Positions 13,206-16,368 of a stretch of DNA of 16,368 nucleotides are shown one piece after another. Position numbers and translations under genes: made by a program. The notes beneath the pieces were generated by a model. It did no database searches. It worked only from the letters and a program-made list of their open reading frames with translations, and was not told where the DNA came from. This stretch comes from an uncultured Bacilli bacterium (GTDB taxonomy: Bacteria > Bacillota_I > Bacilli_A > RF39 > UBA660), in NCBI GenBank assembly GCA_947587565.1, contig CANPYA010000016.1, positions 1 through 16,368 on the forward strand. The letters run 5' to 3'. Positions within the stretch are counted from its first letter, which is position 1. Each line of letters begins with the position of its first letter.

Positions 13206-13583
13206 TTATCTACTTTTACCTTTTTTAGGTATTACTAATTTACTTTCTAAAAACTCTAACATCTTTAAATATCTATGCAACTCATCTTTTTTTATGTGTT
13301 TACCATAGACACTCATTAGATACTCTCTTAATTCATTAATTTTATCTAAAACTATTAAGGCATCACTATCATTGGCATCATCAGATTCGGCTATATTCAT
13401 AATAATATAAAGTAATCTTTTATATTTTTTCATAAATATACTTTCAATAGTTGGTTTAACTAATCTTTCATCATAAATGGTAATTTTTTCACCCATATTG
13501 GAACTACTAAAACTAAACACCGATTTTTCTTCAATTTTTAATAGTTCTAAATCACATTTTACTTTACTAATTGTCTTTTCCAT
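13206..13583 (-). CDS. Conserved-position small protein of unknown function
   Basis: 125 residues, not recognised. It starts with an ATG preceded by GGAGGGGG that lies inside the end of trmD; the two genes overlap by 17 bases in different frames, so they are translated from one mRNA. The protein is charged and largely helical after residue 45 (IESIFMKKYKRLLYIIMNIAE, LDKINELREYLMSVYG, DELHRYLKMLEFLESKL). The first 40 residues may form strands. The end is basic (PKKGKSR). There is no signal peptide or membrane segment and only one Cys. The strong ribosome binding site and position between trmD and rplS suggest a real gene, perhaps tied to ribosome or tRNA work, but that is only context. Confidence 0.7.
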   Translation of the reverse strand: MEKTISKVKCDLELLKIEEKSVFSFSSSNMGEKITIYDERLVKPTIESIFMKKYKRLLYIIMNIAESDDANDSDALIVLDKINELREYLMSVYGKHIKKDELHRYLKMLEFLESKLVIPKKGKSR

Positions 13584-14250
13584 TTTCCCCCTCCAACAAA
13601 TCTGGTCTTCTTTCTTTAGTTCTTTTTATTTGTTCATTTTTGCGATACTCGGCTATTTTTTTATGATCTCCACTAAGCAAAACTTCTGGTACTTTTAACC
13701 CTCTAAAATCGGCAGGCTTAGTAAAGGTAGGATAATCTAATAAATTATTCGTAAATGAATCATACTCCCATGAGTCTTCTTTAATAACTCCCGGCAGTAA
13801 TCTTACTATAGAATCCGTAATCGCCATCGCCGGTATTTCACCACCCGTTAAAATGAAATCACCAAGACTAATTTCTAAATCGACAAACTCTCTAATCCTC
13901 TCATCATAACCTTCATAATGGCCACAGATAATGATTAAATGCTTATATTTTTTTAATTCATGAGCTTTCTTTTCATTATAGACTTTACCTTGGGGACAAG
14001 TTAGAATAACTAGGGAATCTGGTGTTTTAATTGCATCTAAACATCTTACTACGGGTTCACACATTAAGACCATTCCAGAACCTCCCCCATAAGGTGTATC
14101 ATCTACTTGATGATGATTAAGTAAAGAATACTCCCGAAAATCAATAATATTAATCTCCACAGCTTTCTTTTCTATAGCTCTTTTAATAATTGATTCATTT
14201 AAGAATCCCGTAAACATTTCAGGAAATAAAGTTAAAATATCTATTTTCAT
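13567..14250 (-). CDS. trmD: tRNA (guanine-37-N1)-methyltransferase
   Basis: Makes m1G37 next to the anticodon, preventing +1 frameshifting, with S-adenosylmethionine bound in a trefoil-knot SPOUT fold. Of 227 residues: MKIDILTLFPEMF at the start, DDTPYGGGSGMVLMCEP (51-66), ICGHYEGYDERI (108-119), SLGDFILTGGEIPAM (128-142) of the knot, then LLPGV, and the C-terminal domain with LLSGDHKKIAEYR and RTKERRPDLL. Length and motifs are complete. ATG overlaps the rimM stop (ATGA), so translation is coupled, in the usual rimM-trmD order. Confidence 0.97.
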   Translation of the reverse strand: MKIDILTLFPEMFTGFLNESIIKRAIEKKAVEINIIDFREYSLLNHHQVDDTPYGGGSGMVLMCEPVVRCLDAIKTPDSLVILTCPQGKVYNEKKAHELKKYKHLIIICGHYEGYDERIREFVDLEISLGDFILTGGEIPAMAITDSIVRLLPGVIKEDSWEYDSFTNNLLDYPTFTKPADFRGLKVPEVLLSGDHKKIAEYRKNEQIKRTKERRPDLLEGENGKDN

Positions 14251-14741
14251 ATAATTAATTCACTTCCTTTATCGGTCTCTATCTTTTTATTTTCTAAATC
14301 AACTTTAACTAGATAATTAGAATTTAGAGGTAAATAAAATTTCTTTACACCTTTTACTAATAACAAAGGATTATTTAAATCGTTTTGATAATCAATAACT
14401 ACCCCAATATTTTGAGTATTATCAAAGACATTTAAACCAATTAAATCACTTAGTAAATATTCATCACGATCTAACTCTAAATCATTTCTTTTAATATAAA
14501 TATTTTGCCCTTTATATTTTAATATTTCATTAATATTTTGATAATTTTTAAATAATACTAAATGATTATTTTTATGGACTCGATGTTCTTTAATTTCTTC
14601 TTTTACTTTATTTGGTCCAATATACAATGGAAAATTACTTTTAAATATTCTTTCTTGATATTCAAAATTACTAATTATTTTAACTTCGCCTTTAATTCCA
14701 AATGAATTAACTATTTTCCCCACATTAATATAATTATCCAT
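14247..14741 (-). CDS. rimM: Ribosome maturation factor RimM
   Basis: Assists 16S processing and assembly of the 30S head, binding S19. From the ATG at 14741 it has 164 residues. The N-terminal RimM domain begins NYINVGKIVNSFGIKGEVKI. The PRC-barrel follows with DRDEYLLSDLIGLNVFD, IGVVIDYQND, NPLLLVKGVKKFYLPLNSNYLVKVDLENKKI. An upstream in-frame ATG exists (14753), but GAGG lies six bases before the 14741 ATG and MDNYINVGKI is the usual beginning. It overlaps the RNA methyltransferase by eight bases and trmD by four. rpsP, which often precedes rimM, is not in this window. Confidence 0.95.
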   Translation of the reverse strand: MDNYINVGKIVNSFGIKGEVKIISNFEYQERIFKSNFPLYIGPNKVKEEIKEHRVHKNNHLVLFKNYQNINEILKYKGQNIYIKRNDLELDRDEYLLSDLIGLNVFDNTQNIGVVIDYQNDLNNPLLLVKGVKKFYLPLNSNYLVKVDLENKKIETDKGSELII

Positions 14742-15453
14742 GATAAACCTCATACATTAGAATACTTGCGGAAATACTAGCATTTAAACTTTCACATTTA
14801 TTACTCATTCTAATATGGACTTTTTTATCACATAACGCACTTACTTCAGGACTTACTCCCCTACCTTCATTACCAATAACGATAGCTACTAAAGAATCTT
14901 TATACTCTCCTATATCTTCGCCATCTTGCACTGAAGTCGTAATTTTAATATATTTTTTATCTAAATTTTTTAAAAATTCTACAATATCAGTTCTCATTAT
15001 ATTAAGATGAAAAAGCATACCTTCGGAAGAACGAATAACTTTGGGATTATATAAATCAACAGAATCATTACTTAAAACAATAGTATCAAAATTAAAAGCG
15101 ACAGCACTTCTTATAATCGTTCCTAAATTACCGGGATCTTGTAACCTATCTAAAACTAAGATATTTCCTTTAATATCTCTTTTCTCTAACTCTTTACAAA
15201 CTGCGATTAATTTAGCCCCACTATCTTGTTCTGACAATTTATGTATTATTTTATCCGTTATATAAATGGTGGGTACGTCAAAACTTAATTCTTTATTTGT
15301 TGTATATATTTCTTTAACTACACCTAATTTAAGGGCTTCATTAACTAAATGTTCATCTTCAATCAAGAATAATTTTTCACTATCCCGATATTTTTTTTGT
15401 TTAAGCTTTTCTAAATATTTAATTTTAGCATTATCTAAACTTGTAATTTCCAT
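14734..15453 (-). CDS. TrmH (SpoU) family RNA 2'-O-methyltransferase
   Basis: A SPOUT-class enzyme using S-adenosylmethionine to methylate a ribose in rRNA or tRNA. From the ATG at 15453 it has 239 residues. An N-terminal substrate-binding domain (about 1-90) is followed by the catalytic knot: motif 1 DPGNLGTIIRSA (106-117), NPKVIRSSEGMLF (136-148), motif 2 IGNEGRGVS (193-201) and motif 3 ESLNASISAS (221-230). It resembles B. subtilis YsgA more than RlmB in layout, but I cannot fix the target nucleotide. Two upstream GTG codons are in frame; the promoter places the transcript start at about 15465 and GGTGG precedes the ATG, so the ATG is preferred. It is the first gene of the rimM-trmD unit. 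Confidence 0.93.
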   Translation of the reverse strand: MEITSLDNAKIKYLEKLKQKKYRDSEKLFLIEDEHLVNEALKLGVVKEIYTTNKELSFDVPTIYITDKIIHKLSEQDSGAKLIAVCKELEKRDIKGNILVLDRLQDPGNLGTIIRSAVAFNFDTIVLSNDSVDLYNPKVIRSSEGMLFHLNIMRTDIVEFLKNLDKKYIKITTSVQDGEDIGEYKDSLVAIVIGNEGRGVSPEVSALCDKKVHIRMSNKCESLNASISASILMYEVYHG

Positions 15454-15471
15454 TAGTACCACCACATCTTT

Positions 15472-15500
15472 AGTATACTAAAAAATAACTGATAAATCAA
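15472..15500 (-). promoter_or_regulatory. Promoter of the methyltransferase-rimM-trmD operon
   Basis: Minus strand: TTGATT (plus 15495-15500), a 17-base spacer, then TATACT (plus 15472-15477). The expected start near 15465 leaves a leader of about 12 bases holding GGTGGT. Confidence 0.65.
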
Positions 15501-15515
15501 AAGAATATTAAATAA

Positions 15516-16031
15516 TTAATTTTTAACAACTTCTTTATTATAATTTTTACATTTTTCTTCTAGTAACAAATAATTACAACATCTTTCTTTAATTTTTATA
15601 TCAAGGGTATTGTTTATATAACTATTATAAAGATATAAAGATTTATTTTTAATTGCTAATTTGTTTTTATTTAGCCATTTTAATTGTTTTTTTAAAAGAA
15701 TGTAATATTTTTCTTCTTCATTGGAAATATCTTTTTTATATAAATCAAATTTTTTATAATTATTTTTATTTAAAGGAATCATATTATTAATATTTAACGC
15801 TCCCAAAACACCATTGTCAATTTTAATAAAATCAACATAATTATGCATTTTTAAATGTTTTTTCTTTGGACTTGACAAAGGTACGAAATATTCGCAATTA
15901 TTAATAGCAAAAATAATACCAATAAATGGTCTTAATTCTTTCTTATCTTTGTTATATGGCACTCTGTTATCAAATTTTCTTAAATAATCACAGTATTTTG
16001 AATCAACCTTAACTAATATAAAATTTTCCAT
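15516..16031 (-). CDS. toxN: ToxN/AbiQ-family endoribonuclease toxin (type III TA)
   Basis: ToxN-type toxins cut RNA at A-rich sites, are held inactive in a complex with their repeat RNA, and can abort phage infection. The 171 residues (family about 165-180) match in order: YLRKFDNRVPYNKD (16-29), RPFIGIIF (34-41), then EYFVPLSSPKKKH (47-59). S54 and K56 sit at the active-site Ser and Lys of ToxN (its TSPKK motif). These are followed by NGVLGALNINNMIPL (73-87). A Lys-rich helical C-terminal half ends with a pair of Cys (CCNYLL). The ATG has AGGAGG six bases upstream, stronger than most neighbours. It is transcribed after the repeat array and its terminator, so expression should rely on read-through; a TATAAT at plus 16050-16055 lacks a good -35. 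No lesion is seen, so the toxin looks active. Confidence 0.93.
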   Translation of the reverse strand: MENFILVKVDSKYCDYLRKFDNRVPYNKDKKELRPFIGIIFAINNCEYFVPLSSPKKKHLKMHNYVDFIKIDNGVLGALNINNMIPLNKNNYKKFDLYKKDISNEEEKYYILLKKQLKWLNKNKLAIKNKSLYLYNSYINNTLDIKIKERCCNYLLLEEKCKNYNKEVVKN

Positions 16032-16086
16032 ATTAAACCTCCTATACTAATTATAATACAAAATTATAATTATCATAGAGGACAAA

Positions 16087-16115
16087 ATAAAAATTAGAGT
16101 TATTTAAAACTCTAA
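16087..16115 (-). terminator. Terminator between ToxI repeats and toxN
   Basis: Perfect eight-base-pair stem (TTAGAGTT/AACTCTAA, plus 16094-16115), a six-base loop, and a U-rich tail (TTTTTATTTT) on the minus strand. It begins one base after the last repeat. In characterised ToxIN loci a terminator here sets the excess of antitoxin RNA over toxin mRNA. Confidence 0.9.
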
Positions 16116-16116
16116 C

Positions 16117-16219
16117 TTTTTTAGTTCCCATTTATGGCTGGGTTCACCGCTTTTATTAGTTTCCTGTTTCGGTCGGAATTACCGCTTTTTTAGTTCCCAT
16201 TTATGGCTGGGTTCACCGC
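16117..16219 (-). repeat. Tandem repeat array, three units of 34-35 nt
   Basis: Units on the plus strand: 16117-16150, 16151-16185 and 16186-16219, with no spacers. Outer units identical, middle unit diverged. This is the antitoxin part of the ToxIN locus, not a CRISPR. Confidence 0.95.
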
Positions 16220-16243
16220 TTTATTGCATAACTTCGTATGCAC
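16117..16243 (-). ncRNA. toxI: ToxI-type antitoxin RNA (three-repeat array with 5' hairpin)
   Basis: The predicted transcript starts near 16243. It first forms a 5' hairpin (GCATA/TATGC, plus 16226-16241), then carries three tandem units. Repeat 1 (16186-16219) and repeat 3 (16117-16150) are identical over 34 nt; repeat 2 (16151-16185, 35 nt) differs at about 13 positions. Each unit begins GCGGT and ends in an A-rich stretch. Each can form an H-type pseudoknot: GGU near the 5' end with (G/A)CC in the loop, and a second helix (CCCA/TGGG in repeats 1 and 3, TTCC/GGAA in repeat 2). By analogy with ToxI, the toxin itself would cut in the A-rich linkers to release 34-35 nt units that bind and neutralise it. 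Three repeats of about 34 nt fit the ToxIN family better than the longer-repeat CptIN and TenpIN families. Confidence 0.9.
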
Positions 16244-16249
16244 ACTTAT

Positions 16250-16278
16250 AATATATAGTATTTTTTATCTTTTGTCAA
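16250..16278 (-). promoter_or_regulatory. Strong promoter of the ToxIN locus
   Basis: Minus strand: consensus TTGACA (plus 16273-16278), a 17-base spacer, then TATATT (plus 16250-16255). The start near 16243 puts the 5' hairpin at the very beginning of the antitoxin RNA. This is among the best promoters in the window, as needed for excess antitoxin. Confidence 0.88.
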
Positions 16279-16356
16279 CTATATCTAGCTCTTCTCAGGA
16301 TAAAATCATAAAATCGAAGAATGTGATAAAATATCTACGGAAGTAGGTATTTTAAA

Positions 16357-16368
16357 ATGGCAAAAAAA
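16357..16368 (+). CDS. Possible start of a plus-strand gene cut by the window edge
   Basis: ATG at 16357 reads MAKK to the edge. Upstream there is a GGAAGTAGGT purine-rich stretch (16339-16348) and a possible extended -10, TGATAAAAT (16324-16332). The gene would be divergent from the ToxIN locus. Four codons allow no identification. Confidence 0.35.

Noticed and set aside
16117..16219. Repeat array as a short CRISPR
   Set aside because: The units are directly tandem with no unique spacers, there are no cas genes, and a ToxN toxin follows after a terminator.
16226..16241. A 12-base match to one arm of loxP (ATAACTTCGTAT)
   Set aside because: The second inverted arm is absent, no recombinase is nearby, and the bases are explained by the 5' hairpin of the antitoxin RNA.
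1..16368. Mycoplasma-type code with TGA as Trp
   Set aside because: lepB, rbgA, rnhB and rimM end at TGA at the expected family length, and Trp is encoded by TGG.

Overview
The window is AT-rich (roughly 27-30% G+C by eye) and reads as a chromosomal segment of a low-G+C Gram-positive bacterium (Firmicutes, Bacilli/Erysipelotrichia/RF39-like side). The evidence is the gene order rimM-trmD-rplS-lepB-rbgA-rnhB-topA, a probable L19 leader RNA, an LtaS-type enzyme with five membrane segments, AGGAGG ribosome binding sites and clear sigma-A promoters. TGA is a stop and TGG encodes Trp, so this is not a code-4 mycoplasma. Species cannot be named from the sequence.

Layout, left to right. 1-592 (minus): the N-terminal part of a secreted or anchored surface protein running off the left edge. 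850-1095 (plus): a small Xre-type regulator, convergent with frr across a shared terminator. 1123-3008 (minus): two membrane-anchored proteins of unknown role (one with a thioredoxin-like fold lacking CxxC, one RsiV/DUF3298-like) followed by frr. 3139-4077 (plus): a 312-residue protein I do not recognise. 4086-6125 (minus): topA, with its own promoter and a TTG start. 6245-10202 (minus): rbgA, rnhB and an LTA-synthase-like enzyme with an unusual Lys/Thr-rich tail, compactly arranged. 10205-12138 (minus): an accessory island between lepB and rbgA, holding a GNAT acetyltransferase, an intact RhuM-family gene and a broken second RhuM gene with a G8 tract. 12172-15453 (minus): a TrmH-family RNA methyltransferase, rimM, trmD, a small unknown protein, rplS and lepB. 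15516-16255 (minus): a complete type III toxin-antitoxin (ToxIN/AbiQ) locus. 16357 onward (plus): the first codons of another gene.

The core genes serve translation and envelope functions: ribosome assembly (rbgA, rimM), tRNA and rRNA modification (trmD, TrmH family), ribosomal protein L19, ribosome recycling (frr), protein export (lepB), teichoic-acid-type synthesis (LtaS-like), and topology or R-loop control (topA, rnhB). The accessory material sits at two points: the RhuM/GNAT island that splits lepB from rbgA, and the ToxIN module at the right end.

The most notable system is ToxIN. On the minus strand it has a TTGACA-17 bp-TATATT promoter, a short 5' hairpin, three tandem 34-35 nt repeats, a rho-independent terminator, then a ToxN/AbiQ-like endoribonuclease gene with a strong ribosome binding site. 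The middle repeat differs from the outer two, yet its changes keep both helices of an H-type pseudoknot, as expected of an RNA antitoxin. The family is known; this particular repeat sequence may not have been described.
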